From AC-32 sp963821495 (GTDB lineage Bacteria; Actinomycetota; Thermoleophilia; Gaiellales; Gaiellaceae): a stretch of 64,000 nt of DNA. The notes beneath the pieces are model-generated. The model was not told the origin of the DNA, did not search any database, and saw only the letters and a list, made by a program, of their open reading frames with translations. Each line of letters begins with the position of its first letter. Position 1 is the first letter of the stretch. A program made the translations under genes and the position numbers. The stretch is taken from contig CAWGEA010000003.1 in the NCBI GenBank assembly GCA_963821495.1, forward strand, positions 1,116,001-1,180,000, in the 5' to 3' direction. Positions 9,930 to 18,700 of this stretch are shown one piece after another.

Positions 9930-10695
9930 GCGGGACTACGTCGCGGTCAACCGCGAGGGCTGGACCCGCGCGAATGCCGACTACACCGACCGGCAGGCCC
10001 ATGGCGCCTGGGCGCAGACGGAGATCACCTGGGGCCAGTGGTCGCAGCCCGAGCGCGAGATCCGGATCCTGCCCGACGTGACCGGCCTCGACGTGGTCGA
10101 GCTCGGCTGCGGGACGGCGTACTTCGGCGCGTGGTTCAAGCGCGCGGGGGCTCGGAAGGTCGTCGGCGTCGACGTCACACCGGCGCAGCTCGAGACGGCG
10201 CGGCGGATGGACGAGGAGTTCGGCCTCGGGCTCGAGCTGATCGAGGCCAACGCGGAGGAGGTGCCGCTGCCCGACGAGTCGTTCGACTTCGCGTTCTCGG
10301 AGTACGGCGCTTCGATCTGGTGCGACCCGGAGCTGTGGATCGCGGAGGCGGCGCGCCTGCTGCGGCCCGAGGGTGAGCTGGTCTTCATGCGCGGCACGAC
10401 GCTGCGGATCCTCTGCGCGCCCGACGAGGGGAAGACGAGCGACCGCCTCGCGCGGCCGCAGCGCGGCCTCTACAAGCTCGTGTGGGAGGACGACGACCCC
10501 GGCGTCGAGTTCCACCCGGGCACGGCCGACATGCTGGCGATCCTGCGCAAGCACGGCTTCGAGCTCGTCGACTTCCGCGAGCTCTTTGCGCCGGAGGATG
10601 CGGGCGAGCACGAGTACTACGACGATCCTCCGGTCGCCTGGTCGAAGCAGTGGCCCGCGGAGGAGATTTGGCGGCTCCGCCTGCGCCGCCGCTGA
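9922..10695 (+). CDS. Class I SAM-dependent methyltransferase
   Basis: 257 aa. The SAM-binding motif I is VVELGCGTAYFGAWF, followed by an acidic end of strand 2 (VVGVDVTPAQL) and motif LIEANAEEVPLPDESFDFAF, as in UbiE/Methyltransf_11 proteins. The substrate is not evident. The GTG start at 9922 lies inside the ndk end, and its own end overlaps the maf start, so ndk, this gene and maf look like a tight operon. Confidence 0.85.
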   Translation: MTERDYVAVNREGWTRANADYTDRQAHGAWAQTEITWGQWSQPEREIRILPDVTGLDVVELGCGTAYFGAWFKRAGARKVVGVDVTPAQLETARRMDEEFGLGLELIEANAEEVPLPDESFDFAFSEYGASIWCDPELWIAEAARLLRPEGELVFMRGTTLRILCAPDEGKTSDRLARPQRGLYKLVWEDDDPGVEFHPGTADMLAILRKHGFELVDFRELFAPEDAGEHEYYDDPPVAWSKQWPAEEIWRLRLRRR

Positions 10696-11240
10696 TCCTC
10701 GCCTCGACCTCGCCGAGGCGGCGGGCGATCCTCGAGCAGCTCGGCATCCCGTTCGACGTGGTGGTGCCTTCCTACGAGGAGACCGACGAGGACCCGGTCG
10801 CGCACGCGGTCGGCAAGGCGCGTTCGGTGGCGACCGACGCCCGCGAGCGCCCGGTGCTCGGCTGCGACACCGAGGTCGTCTGCGACGGCCGCGTCTACGG
10901 CAAGGCCGATACCCGCGCGGACGCCGAGGAGATGCTCGAGAGCCTCGCGGGCAGGACCCACGAGGTCGTCTCCGGCCTCGCGCTGATCACGCCGGCCTGG
11001 GAAGAAATCCACCGCGAGGTGACGCGGGTGACGTTCCGGCCGCTGACCGCGCGCGACCTCGCGCGCTACGTGGCGAGCGGCGAGTGGGAGGGGCGGGCGG
11101 GGGCGTACGCGATCCAGGGCCTCGGCGCGTCGCTCGTCGAGCGGATCGAGGGCGACTACCTGAACGTCGTCGGGCTGCCCGCGGCGCTGCTCGTGCGGCT
11201 CCTGGCGGAACGCTTCGCCGGCGTCTACGGGTTCGGCTAG
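10668..11240 (+). CDS. maf: Maf-family nucleotide pyrophosphatase
   Basis: Hydrolyses non-canonical or modified nucleoside triphosphates (house-cleaning; dTTP/UTP pyrophosphatase type in many bacteria). The family start LILASTSPRR, the CDTEVVCDGRVYGK loop and GAYAIQGLGASLVERIEGDY near the end are present. TTG 10668 and GTG 10650 are both possible starts; both lie inside the methyltransferase gene and neither has an ideally spaced ribosome site. From TTG the protein is 190 aa, a normal length. Confidence 0.88.
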   Translation: MAAPPAPPLILASTSPRRRAILEQLGIPFDVVVPSYEETDEDPVAHAVGKARSVATDARERPVLGCDTEVVCDGRVYGKADTRADAEEMLESLAGRTHEVVSGLALITPAWEEIHREVTRVTFRPLTARDLARYVASGEWEGRAGAYAIQGLGASLVERIEGDYLNVVGLPAALLVRLLAERFAGVYGFG

Positions 11241-11314
11241 ATGCGTACACGGGACGGTTTGGAACCGCAGACGCAGGGAACGGTCTCTCAAGGAGCCGCT
11301 AACAGGAGGACAAC

Positions 11315-11695
11315 ATGGCAGACGTTCACAAGCTTTCCGAGCGCGTAATCGATCTGGCGCAGCGATTCGACGATGTCGTCGACGCCGCCGAGGGCAAGGG
11401 CAACCGCGGAGGCGCCGGCATCGGTACGAGATGGCTGCTGCTTCCGGCCGCAGGTGCGGGGTTGTACGCGCTGATGACGAGCAACTCGGTCGGTCGACAC
11501 GCGAAGGGCGTCATCGACCAGGCGAAGACCCGGGCCGCCGATCTCCCGGACGACCTGATGAACCGCGTCCGCCAGACGTCGAAGACGCAGAGCAGCCGCA
11601 GCAACGGCGGGTCGAGCCGGCGAAGCAGCCCGGCCCGCAAGAGCAACTCGACGCGCAAGACGAGCTCGGCTCGCAGGTCGACCTCTTCGCGCTGA
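11315..11695 (+). CDS. Hypothetical protein with one membrane segment and Ser/Arg-rich tail
   Basis: 126 aa. A helical N-terminus (MADVHKLSERVIDLAQRFDDVV) is followed by a short hydrophobic segment (RWLLLPAAGAGLYAL) and a tail from about residue 90 made almost only of Ser, Arg, Lys and Thr. A strong ribosome site AGGAGGA (11304-11310) precedes the ATG by 4 nt. The basic disordered tail might bind nucleic acid or acidic polymers. Not recognised as a known family. A hairpin follows the gene. Confidence 0.7.
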   Translation: MADVHKLSERVIDLAQRFDDVVDAAEGKGNRGGAGIGTRWLLLPAAGAGLYALMTSNSVGRHAKGVIDQAKTRAADLPDDLMNRVRQTSKTQSSRSNGGSSRRSSPARKSNSTRKTSSARRSTSSR

Positions 11696-11698
11696 CCG

Positions 11699-11721
11699 GC
11701 GGGGGGCGACGAGCCCCCCGC
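11699..11721 (+). terminator. GC-rich hairpin, probable terminator
   Basis: GCGGGGGGC - GACGA - GCCCCCCGC forms a perfect 9-bp stem with a 5-nt loop, 4 bp after the stop of the small gene and 48 bp before mreB. It is not followed by a T-run, which is common for actinobacterial terminators. Confidence 0.6.
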
Positions 11722-11751
11722 GCCACGCGCTTCGAATTCGGCTTTCCTAGC

Positions 11752-11757
11752 TAGACT
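11752..11757 (+). promoter_or_regulatory. -10-like hexamer TAGACT before mreB
   Basis: TAGACT ends 11 nt before the mreB ATG, downstream of the hairpin terminator, so it is the likely promoter of the cell-shape operon. No clear -35 box. Confidence 0.45.
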
Positions 11758-11768
11758 CGTGCGGGCTG

Positions 11769-12818
11769 ATGGGTCTGCTGGGCTACTTCAACGGCTTCGG
11801 CGGCCGCGACATGGCCGTCGACCTCGGAACCGCGAACACGCTCGTATACGTTCGCGGCCGCGGCATCGTGCTCTCGGAGCCGAGCGTGGTCGCGATCGAC
11901 CAGCGCACAGGCGAGGTGCATGCCGTCGGCGTCGAGGCCAAGCGCATGCTCGGCCGCACGCCCGGGACGATCTCCGCGATCCGCCCGCTCAAGGACGGCG
12001 TGATCGCCGACTTCGACGTCACCGAGCAGATGCTGCGCCATTTCATCCAGAAGGTGCACCAGCACCGCTTCGCGCACCCGCGCGTCGTCGTCTGCGTCCC
12101 GTCGGGCGTGACGGGCGTCGAGAAGCGCGCCGTCGAGGAGGCGACGCTCTCCGCGGGCGCCCGCCAGGCCTACCTGATCGAGGAGCCGATGGCCGCGGCG
12201 ATCGGCGCCGGCCTCCCGGTCGCCGAGCCGACCGGGAACATGATCGTCGACATCGGCGGCGGCACCACCGAGGTCGCAGTGATCAGCCTCGGCGGCATCG
12301 TCGTCAGCCAGAGCCTGCGCGTCGGCGGCGACGAGATGGACGAGGCGATCATCAGCCACATCAAGACCGAGTACAAGCTGCTCGTCGGCCAGCAGACCGC
12401 CGAGGAGATCAAGCTCGAGGTCGGCTCGGCGTACGACCTCCGCGACGAGGTGCAGGCCGAAGTCCGCGGCCGCGACATGCTCACAGGGCTGCCGAAGACG
12501 ATCATCCTCTCGAGCGAGGAGGTGCGCCGCGCACTCGACGGGCCGGTCGGCCAGATCATCGAGGCGATCAAGTCGACCCTCGACAAGACGCCGCCCGAGC
12601 TCGCGGCCGACATCATGGACCGCGGCATCGTCCTTGCCGGCGGGGGGGCCCTGCTGAACGGCCTCGACGAGCGCCTCCGCCACGAGACGCAGATGCCGGT
12701 GCATCTCGCCGAGAGCCCGCTCACCTGCGTCGCGGTCGGCTCGGGCCGCAGCCTCGAGGAGTTCGAGGCGATCCACCGCAGCCAGGCGCACAAGCGCCGC
12801 AACAACCACCGGCCCTAG
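11769..12818 (+). CDS. mreB: Rod-shape determining protein MreB (bacterial actin)
   Basis: Actin-like ATPase that forms filaments under the membrane and positions wall elongation. The N-terminal phosphate-1 motif (MAVDLGTANTLVYV), the phosphate-2 motif NMIVDIGGGTTEVAVIS, and the adenosine motif GIVLAGGGALLNGLD are all present. The length of 349 aa is normal. It heads the order mreB-mreC-mreD-mrdA-rodA. A rod-like or at least elongating cell is implied. Confidence 0.97.
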   Translation: MGLLGYFNGFGGRDMAVDLGTANTLVYVRGRGIVLSEPSVVAIDQRTGEVHAVGVEAKRMLGRTPGTISAIRPLKDGVIADFDVTEQMLRHFIQKVHQHRFAHPRVVVCVPSGVTGVEKRAVEEATLSAGARQAYLIEEPMAAAIGAGLPVAEPTGNMIVDIGGGTTEVAVISLGGIVVSQSLRVGGDEMDEAIISHIKTEYKLLVGQQTAEEIKLEVGSAYDLRDEVQAEVRGRDMLTGLPKTIILSSEEVRRALDGPVGQIIEAIKSTLDKTPPELAADIMDRGIVLAGGGALLNGLDERLRHETQMPVHLAESPLTCVAVGSGRSLEEFEAIHRSQAHKRRNNHRP

Positions 12819-12856
12819 CCGAATCCTCCTGGTTCGCGGTCCCCCGGACTCTTCCC

Positions 12857-12862
12857 TACACT
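12857..12862 (+). promoter_or_regulatory. -10-like hexamer TACACT before mreC
   Basis: TACACT ends 11 nt before the GTG start of mreC, in the 55-bp gap after mreB. This suggests a second promoter within the operon, again close to leaderless. Confidence 0.4.
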
Positions 12863-12873
12863 AGGTCGCTCTC

Positions 12874-13812
12874 GTGCAGCACAGGAACCGCAGCGCACGG
12901 ATTGCGGTCCTGGGGTCCCCAGTTCCTCGCTCCAGGCCCACCGGCTTGTCCTCCCGCAGTTCCACCGCCGTCAAGCGGCGCGTCGTGGCGGGGGTCCTCG
13001 TGCTGCTCTCGCTCGTCCTGATCACGATCTACTTCCGCGAGCCGGCGGGCGGCGGCCTGCACGGCGTGCAGAGCGGCGGCGCGACCGTCCTGCGCCCCTT
13101 CGAGGTGGCGGCCAACCGTGTCGCGAGCCCGTTCCGCGACGCTTACGGCTGGTTCGCGGGGCTGATCCACGCGAAGTCGGAGAACGCCGACCTGCGCGCG
13201 AAGCTCGACCGCCTGCGCGCACAGGTGATCCAGAACCAGACCGCCGCCGCCGAGAACGCCGACCTCAAGCGCCAGCTGGCCTATCAGCACTCGCCGGCCT
13301 TTCCGCAGGACTTCCAGCCAATCAACGCCGAGGTGGTGGGCCGGCCGCCGAGCGAGTTCGAACAGCAGGTCACGATCGCCGCAGGCTCGGGCAGCGGCAT
13401 CCGCGTCGACGACGCCGTGGTCACGGCAGACGGCCTCGTCGGCAAGGTGACCGAGGTTGCGAGCAGCCAGGCGCAGGTGACGCTCCTCACCGATCCGAGC
13501 CTGAAGGTCTCGGCACTCGACTTCGATACGAACGCGGTCGGCCTCGTCAGCCACGGTGAAGGCCCCGGCACGCTCACACTCGACCGCGTGAAGAAGTCGG
13601 CCGTGCTGAAGGTCGGCGACTCGGTCGTCACGCAGGGTTGGAAGCAGGGTGGGATCGCCTCGATCTACCCGAAGAACATCCCGATCGGCTATGTCAGCGG
13701 CGCCTCGAACAGCGAGCTCGACCTCTACTGGAACGCACAGCTCTCGCCCAGCGTGCACTTCGACTCGCTGCGCTCGGTGATCGTGCTCGTCCCGAAGGGC
13801 CGCGCCCGGTGA
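12874..13812 (+). CDS. mreC: Rod-shape determining protein MreC
   Basis: 312 aa. A basic N-terminus leads into one membrane helix (about 37-52, VVAGVLVLLSLVLITIY), then a coiled coil (about 97-135, ENADLRAKLDRLRAQVI) and the periplasmic/extracytoplasmic beta domain with AEVVGRPPSEFEQQVTI. MreC links MreB to PBP2. The start is GTG 12874. The stop overlaps the mreD start by 4 bp (GTGA). Confidence 0.93.
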   Translation: MQHRNRSARIAVLGSPVPRSRPTGLSSRSSTAVKRRVVAGVLVLLSLVLITIYFREPAGGGLHGVQSGGATVLRPFEVAANRVASPFRDAYGWFAGLIHAKSENADLRAKLDRLRAQVIQNQTAAAENADLKRQLAYQHSPAFPQDFQPINAEVVGRPPSEFEQQVTIAAGSGSGIRVDDAVVTADGLVGKVTEVASSQAQVTLLTDPSLKVSALDFDTNAVGLVSHGEGPGTLTLDRVKKSAVLKVGDSVVTQGWKQGGIASIYPKNIPIGYVSGASNSELDLYWNAQLSPSVHFDSLRSVIVLVPKGRAR

Positions 13813-14342
13813 CGCCCAACCTGCTCGAGCCGGCGAAGGCCGCGCTGCTCGTCTTCGTGGCCGCCATCCTGCAGGTGACGATCTTCTCCGAGATCGACAT
13901 CCTCGGCGGCTACCCGGACGTGGTGCTGCTGACGCTGGTGGCGATCGCGCTCCTGCGCGGCTCGATCTACGGCGCCGCCTGCGGCTTCTTCGCCGGCCTG
14001 CTCGTCGACACCGCGACCCTCTCGACGCTCGGCGTCACGTCGCTGCTGTTGACGATCGCCGGCTACTGGATCGGCCGCTACGGCGAGACCACGGGCCGCG
14101 ACCGGCTGCACGCGCCGTTCGTCTCCGTCGCCGTGGCCACGATCCTCGTCCAGCTCGGTGCGCTGGTCCTGCACTACCTGCTCGGCGACATGGTCTCGGC
14201 GCGGAGCGTGCTGCTCGACGCGCTGCCGCCGAAGGTCGCGCTGAACCTGCTGCTGACGCTGCCGGTCTACGCGCTCACGCGGCGGGTGCTCGCGCTCGCC
14301 TCGCCGCCGGAGACCGCGACGGAGGTGCGCCTGCTTGGCTAG
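13809..14342 (+). CDS. mreD: Rod-shape determining membrane protein MreD
   Basis: 177 aa, five to six membrane helices, starting VTPNLLEPAKAALLVF. The YPDVVLLTLVAIALLRGSI region and the small size match MreD, the integral membrane partner of MreC. GTG 13809 overlaps the mreC stop (GTGA), and its own end overlaps the mrdA start by 8 bp. Position gives most of the confidence, as the family is poorly conserved. Confidence 0.88.
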   Translation: MTPNLLEPAKAALLVFVAAILQVTIFSEIDILGGYPDVVLLTLVAIALLRGSIYGAACGFFAGLLVDTATLSTLGVTSLLLTIAGYWIGRYGETTGRDRLHAPFVSVAVATILVQLGALVLHYLLGDMVSARSVLLDALPPKVALNLLLTLPVYALTRRVLALASPPETATEVRLLG

Positions 14343-16389
14343 TACGGGTACCCGCCTCCCGCGCACGGGCTCCGACCGCTTCCTGCCGCCCGACCCGCGG
14401 GTCGAGGGCCCGTACCGCTTCACGCCGCAGCTCGCGCTGCGGATCGGGATCTTCGGCGCGGTCGCGCTCGCCGTCTTCGGCGTCCTCTTCTTCCGCCTCT
14501 GGGCGCTGCAGGTGCTCTCGGGCCCGCAGTACCTGCGCGCGGCGCTGGACAACCAGTTGCGCTCGGTTCGCGTCGAGGCCCCGCGCGGGCAGATCCTCGA
14601 CCGCAAGGGACGGCCGCTCGTGACGAACGTCGCGGGCACCGCCGTCGAGATCCACCCGGCCGACCTGCCGGACACCTGGAAGGCGCGCTACGCGGAGCTG
14701 AAGCGCCTCTCGCAGGTCGTCCATGTCCCCGTGAAGCAGATGCTGCACGGGATCAAGGTGCGCGGCACGGACCCGGTCACCCCGGTGGTCGTGCGCGAGG
14801 ACGTCAAGCGCACCGCGCCGATCAGCTACCTGTACGAGCACCAGAACGAGTTCCCGGGCGTCACCGTCGACGACACCTTCCTGCGCGGCTACCCGCACGG
14901 GCAGCTCGCGGCACAGGTGCTGGGCTACGTCAACGAGATCTCGCCCGAGCAGCTCAAGCGCCTCGAGCGCAAGGGCTACGCCGCGGGCGACAAGATCGGC
15001 GAGGCGGGCGTCGAGGCGACCTACGACTCCTACCTGCGCGGCCGCGCCGGGCTCGCGCAGCTGCGCGTCGACTCGCTCGGGCGGCCGCGGAGTCAGCTCG
15101 AGACGAAGCGCCCGCCCGTGCAGGGCGAGTCGATCAAGCTCACGATCGACGCCGACCTGCAGCGCGCGGCCGAGCAGGCGCTCGTCTACGGGATCGAGAA
15201 GGCGCGCGTGAACGGCGAATGGGCGGCAAACGGCGGGGCGATCGTCGCGCTCGACCCCCACGACGGCGCGGTCCGCGCCATGGCCTCGTACCCGACCTAC
15301 GAGCCGAAGGTCTACTCGGGCCGCGTCAGCTCACGCCGGCTTCGCAACGCCGGCCTGCTCGAGCCGAACGCGGAACGCGCGAACTACCCCGGGCTGAACC
15401 GCGCGATCGCGGGCGTCTACCCGGCGGGCTCGACGTTCAAGCCGGTGACCGCGCTGGCCGCGCTCGAGACCAGGCTGATCTCCCCCTCGACGCCGCTCCA
15501 GTGCACCGGCAGCTACACGGTCTACAAGGACGACGGCTCGGGTCAGGTCGACCGTGTCTTCAAGAACTGGGACCCCTACGTGAACACGTCGATGACGCTG
15601 CCGACCGCCCTCGCCGTGTCCTGCGACACGTTCTTCTACCAACTGGGCCTGGACTTCTACAACCTCCCCCCGAGCCAGGGCCATCCGCTGCAGGCCTGGG
15701 CCGCGAAGTTCGGGATCGGGCGGCGCACGGGGGTGGACATCGGCCCCGAGGCGGCAGGCCTGTTGCCCACGCCCGAGTGGCGCAAGCGCACCTTCACCGC
15801 GAAGACCGACCCGCACTGGCAGATCGACCGCCTCTGGAAGACCGGCGACTCGATCCAGCTGACGATCGGCCAGAAGGACCTGCTGGTGACGCCGCTGCAG
15901 ATGGCCCGCTTCTACGCCATGGTCGCGAACGGCGGCCGGCTTGTGCGCCCCCACCTCGTCCAGGACGTCCAGGAGGGCGGCGGCAGCGCGCGCTCGCCGG
16001 CTCGCGTCGTGCACACCTTCACGGCGCCTGCGCCGCAGCAGGTCGGCCTCGACCCGACCGCGCTCGCCGTCGTGCAGGACGGCCTCTATCAGGCGACGCA
16101 CTCGCCGGTCGGCACTGGCTACGGCGTCTTCGGCAACTTCCCGATCGCGATCGCCGGCAAGACGGGCACGGCGGAGAAGTTCATCCCGAACATACCGGGG
16201 GAGAAGTCGAACCAGTCGTGGTGGTGCGGCTACGGCCCGGCCGCGTCGGGGGAGAATCCCGAGCTCGTCGTCTGCGCGCTGATCGAGAACGGCGGCCACG
16301 GCGGAGACGCAGCCGCCCCGGCGGCGCTGAAGGTCTTTGAGTCGTACTTCCACAAGAACGGGACGCTGGGGGCGATCCACTCCGACTGA
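14335..16389 (+). CDS. mrdA: Penicillin-binding protein 2, elongation transpeptidase
   Basis: Class B PBP that cross-links peptidoglycan during elongation together with RodA. 684 aa: an N-terminal membrane anchor (about 40-60), the dimerisation domain (RGQILDRKGRPLVTN), and the transpeptidase domain with the active site S366-T-F-K369, the second motif S429-C-D431 and the K609-T-G611 triad. The TTG start at 14335 has GGAGGTG at 14321-14327 and lies inside the mreD end. Beta-lactams should target this enzyme. Confidence 0.95.
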   Translation: MASTGTRLPRTGSDRFLPPDPRVEGPYRFTPQLALRIGIFGAVALAVFGVLFFRLWALQVLSGPQYLRAALDNQLRSVRVEAPRGQILDRKGRPLVTNVAGTAVEIHPADLPDTWKARYAELKRLSQVVHVPVKQMLHGIKVRGTDPVTPVVVREDVKRTAPISYLYEHQNEFPGVTVDDTFLRGYPHGQLAAQVLGYVNEISPEQLKRLERKGYAAGDKIGEAGVEATYDSYLRGRAGLAQLRVDSLGRPRSQLETKRPPVQGESIKLTIDADLQRAAEQALVYGIEKARVNGEWAANGGAIVALDPHDGAVRAMASYPTYEPKVYSGRVSSRRLRNAGLLEPNAERANYPGLNRAIAGVYPAGSTFKPVTALAALETRLISPSTPLQCTGSYTVYKDDGSGQVDRVFKNWDPYVNTSMTLPTALAVSCDTFFYQLGLDFYNLPPSQGHPLQAWAAKFGIGRRTGVDIGPEAAGLLPTPEWRKRTFTAKTDPHWQIDRLWKTGDSIQLTIGQKDLLVTPLQMARFYAMVANGGRLVRPHLVQDVQEGGGSARSPARVVHTFTAPAPQQVGLDPTALAVVQDGLYQATHSPVGTGYGVFGNFPIAIAGKTGTAEKFIPNIPGEKSNQSWWCGYGPAASGENPELVVCALIENGGHGGDAAAPAALKVFESYFHKNGTLGAIHSD

Positions 16390-17582
16390 TGATCGAGGCC
16401 GTCAACACCCGCGCACGAGGCCTGCGGACGCACCGCGCCGAGGCCGTGGAGGCAGCCTCCGCGCTGCGGCGGCTCGACTGGTGGCTGTTCGGGGCGATGG
16501 CAGCCCTGCTCGCGTACGGCCTCTGGGCGATCGGTGGCATCACCGCGCACGACGTCCGCGGCAATGCGAACTACTACGTCGTGCGTCAGGGGATCTACGC
16601 CGCGGTCGGCTGTGCGGGCTTTCTCGCGCTGCTCTTCGTCGACCCGGAGGTGTACCGCCGCTACAAGCGGGCGATCTACGGGGGCACGGCGGGGCTGATG
16701 CTGCTCGTGCTGCTGGGCGGGACGGTCTCGCGTCACTCGAAGCGCTGGCTCGACATCGGCTTCTTCCGCTTCCAGCCGTCGGAGTTCGGAAAGCTGCTGT
16801 TCGTCCTCTTCCTCGCAAGCTTCCTCGCCGACCGGGCGAGGCGCCTCGGAGAGAGCAGGACCGTGCTGGAGGCGATCGGCCTCGGCTGCCTGCCGATCCT
16901 GCTGGTCTTCGTCCAGCCGGACGTCGGCACGGCGATGGTCTACATGGCCGCGCTCGCGGCCGTGCTGTTCGTGGCCGGCGTCCGCTGGGCGCACCTCGCC
17001 GCGCTCGGGGCGGGGACGCTCGTCGCGATCCTCGCCGTGCTCTGGCTGCTGCCGGCGTCGGGCGTGCACGTGCTCAAGCCCTACCAGGAGCAGCGCCTGA
17101 CCGGCTTCACACACCCCGCCTCCGACCCGGCGGGCGCGACCTACAACGTCGCGCAGTCGATCAACGCCGTCGGCGCGGGCGGTGTGCGCGGCCGCGGCGA
17201 GGCGGGTGCGACGCAGACGAACCTCAACTTCCTCCCGGAGCACGCGACCGACTTCGCCTTCGCCTCGCTCGCCGAGCAGCGCGGCTTCGTCGGGGTCTCG
17301 GTCCTGCTGCTGCTCTACCTGCTCGTCGTCTGGCGCGGCCTGAAGGTGATCGCGATCGCACGAGACGCGTTCTCGGCGATCGCAGCCGGCGGGATCGTCT
17401 TCGCGTTCCTGTTCCAGGTGTTCGTCAACGTCGGCATGAACATCGGCGTCGCGCCGGTGACCGGGATTCCGCTCCCGTTCGTGAGCGTCGGCGGCTCGGC
17501 GCTGATCGCGAACCTGCTCGCGATGGGCGTACTGCAGGCGATCCACGTCCGAGGCGCCGCTCGGCCGAAGGCTTACCGCTAG
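16389..17582 (+). CDS. rodA: RodA, SEDS-family peptidoglycan glycosyltransferase
   Basis: 397 aa with about ten membrane helices. SEDS marks are visible: SKRWLDIGFFRFQPSEFGKLL, then QPDVGTAMVY (the Asp needed for polymerase activity) and NIGVAPVTGIPLPFVSVGGSALIAN is the conserved C-terminal signature (split here by helices). Works with PBP2. The start overlaps the mrdA stop by 1 bp (TGATG). It is the last operon gene; the repeat-rich island starts within 30 bp of its stop. Confidence 0.96.
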   Translation: MIEAVNTRARGLRTHRAEAVEAASALRRLDWWLFGAMAALLAYGLWAIGGITAHDVRGNANYYVVRQGIYAAVGCAGFLALLFVDPEVYRRYKRAIYGGTAGLMLLVLLGGTVSRHSKRWLDIGFFRFQPSEFGKLLFVLFLASFLADRARRLGESRTVLEAIGLGCLPILLVFVQPDVGTAMVYMAALAAVLFVAGVRWAHLAALGAGTLVAILAVLWLLPASGVHVLKPYQEQRLTGFTHPASDPAGATYNVAQSINAVGAGGVRGRGEAGATQTNLNFLPEHATDFAFASLAEQRGFVGVSVLLLLYLLVVWRGLKVIAIARDAFSAIAAGGIVFAFLFQVFVNVGMNIGVAPVTGIPLPFVSVGGSALIANLLAMGVLQAIHVRGAARPKAYR

Positions 17583-17608
17583 CAACTCGCTTCGGGTCGC
17601 GAACCGCT

Positions 17609-17630
17609 CAGGCGGTAGCACGCTGGCTCA
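17609..17630 (+). repeat. Degenerate copy of the island repeat (R0, left edge)
   Basis: GCACGCTGGCTCA matches the right half of the repeat family, and CTCAGG before it matches the usual left flank, with about 5 nt missing in between. It lies 27 bp after the rodA stop and marks the left edge of the island. Confidence 0.45.
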
Positions 17631-17651
17631 GCTCAGCGCCACACCGCCGGG

Positions 17652-17941
17652 TCAGGGGACATCGGAGAAGAAGCGGGCGACGTCGTAGTTGGCGATCAGC
17701 CGCGCAAGCCCGACCGGGGTTGCCCGTGCGCGTTCTCGCGAAGCGGATCAGCGCCACGAGCGCGGAGCAACTCGATCAGCCGACCTTCGCCCCGGGAGTT
17801 GAAGACAGCGCGGAAGAGAGGCGTGTTGCCCTCGTCGTCGACCGGATCGACCGTCGCGCCATGGTCGAGGAGGACGCGCACGACATCCAATGCCCCCTCC
17901 TGCGCGGCAAAGTGAAGCGGGGTGGGTGTACTCGCGAACAC
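17652..17941 (-). pseudogene. Ankyrin-repeat protein fragment, 5' truncated and frameshifted
   Basis: The minus strand reads TPLHFAAQEGALDVVRVLL, then DDEGNTPLFRAVFNSRGEG and LLRARGADPLRENAHGQ, a clear run of ankyrin repeats. At about 17716-17722 one base seems missing (CAACC where CAAACC is expected). In the shifted frame the usual family ending TPVGLARLIANYDVARFF and a stop at 17652 follow. The 5' end is also cut: the first codons (VFASTPTP) come from repeat R1, and there is no earlier ankyrin sequence. Either a decayed gene or a sequencing error for the frameshift; the truncation by the repeat is real sequence. Confidence 0.7.
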
Positions 17942-17948
17942 TGGCGCA
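17927..17948 (+). repeat. Island repeat R1 (diverged)
   Basis: CGAACACTGGCGCA at its right half, 16 of 22 positions matching the family. It overlaps the first codons of the truncated ankyrin gene on the other strand and separates it from the kinase gene. Confidence 0.65.
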
Positions 17949-17964
17949 GGGGACGGTCTCTTCC

Positions 17965-18510
17965 TCAGAGCCGTGAGCGAATGCGCTCTGCCAGAGCGTC
18001 CAGCTCGACTGGTTCAGTCGTATCGAGCTGGATCAGCTCGCCCGGAAGCGTCAACGGCGAGTGTGCGCCACTCTCGAATCGGGCCGGAAGTTCCTTGATC
18101 TTCTCGGCGTCGTGGTGCCCGGCGTGGCGCGACCGGTTCCCGTAGCGCTGAAGAACGACGGCGAGCGGAGCTTCGCAGTGAATCTGCACCAGCCGATGGT
18201 CTGGCAGCGATGCGAAGTCCGGCTCTTGGTCGCGGAAGAAGTTGGCCTCCACGATCAGCGAGATACCTGAAGCGAGCATTGTCCGGGCCAGCCCGAAGAT
18301 CAGCGCATACGCCGCGGTGCCGAGGCGAGCCGAGGCAGAGACGTCCTCGGCCCCCAGGCTCTCATACAAGGATTCCTTGATCGCGTCCTTCGCGATCAAC
18401 GGCAGCCCGAGCCGACCGGCAAGATCCTCGGCGACCGTCGTCTTGCCCGAGGACGGCATTCCCGTGACCACGAGAAGAAGTGGCACAGCCACACCCACAT
18501 CCTCGCGCAC
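17965..18510 (-). CDS. P-loop kinase (AAA_33 / zeta-toxin-like)
   Basis: Up to 181 aa. Walker A is VVTGMPSSGKTTVAEDLA close to the N-terminus, followed by LIAKDAIKESLYESLG and a late VEANFFRDQEP, a pattern of small kinases such as AAA_33, chloramphenicol phosphotransferase or gluconate-kinase-like proteins. Substrate unknown. Starts are all GTG: 18510, 18498, 18492 or 18486; the last gives MPLLLVVTGMPSSGKTT, the usual compact N-terminus. It fills one repeat-bounded unit (R1-R2) alone, and R2 lies 9 bp upstream of its first possible start. Confidence 0.75.
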   Translation of the reverse strand: MREDVGVAVPLLLVVTGMPSSGKTTVAEDLAGRLGLPLIAKDAIKESLYESLGAEDVSASARLGTAAYALIFGLARTMLASGISLIVEANFFRDQEPDFASLPDHRLVQIHCEAPLAVVLQRYGNRSRHAGHHDAEKIKELPARFESGAHSPLTLPGELIQLDTTEPVELDALAERIRSRL

Positions 18511-18519
18511 GGCTCAGGG

Positions 18520-18541
18520 GTCATTCCGAAACACTGGCTCA
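18520..18541 (+). repeat. Island repeat R2
   Basis: GTCATTCCGAAACACTGGCTCA, flanked left by CTCAGGG. Belongs to the GTCATTCC subtype together with R3 and R4. Confidence 0.85.
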
Positions 18542-18700
18542 ACCCACGCCTCTGTCGCCTGATTGGCAGCGCCTGAGTAGGTTTGAGCGATCGCGCGAGC
18601 CCTGCGCGCGCATCGCGGCCTTGACATCGGCTTCCCCGCGCTGTGTCACTGCGATGGGCGCCCGGTCAGAGGATCCCCGCCCCCGCCATCCCTCGGCGCA

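Noticed and set aside
17965..18510. Toxin of a toxin-antitoxin pair (zeta type)
   Set aside because: Only the general P-loop kinase features are present and no antitoxin gene is next to it.
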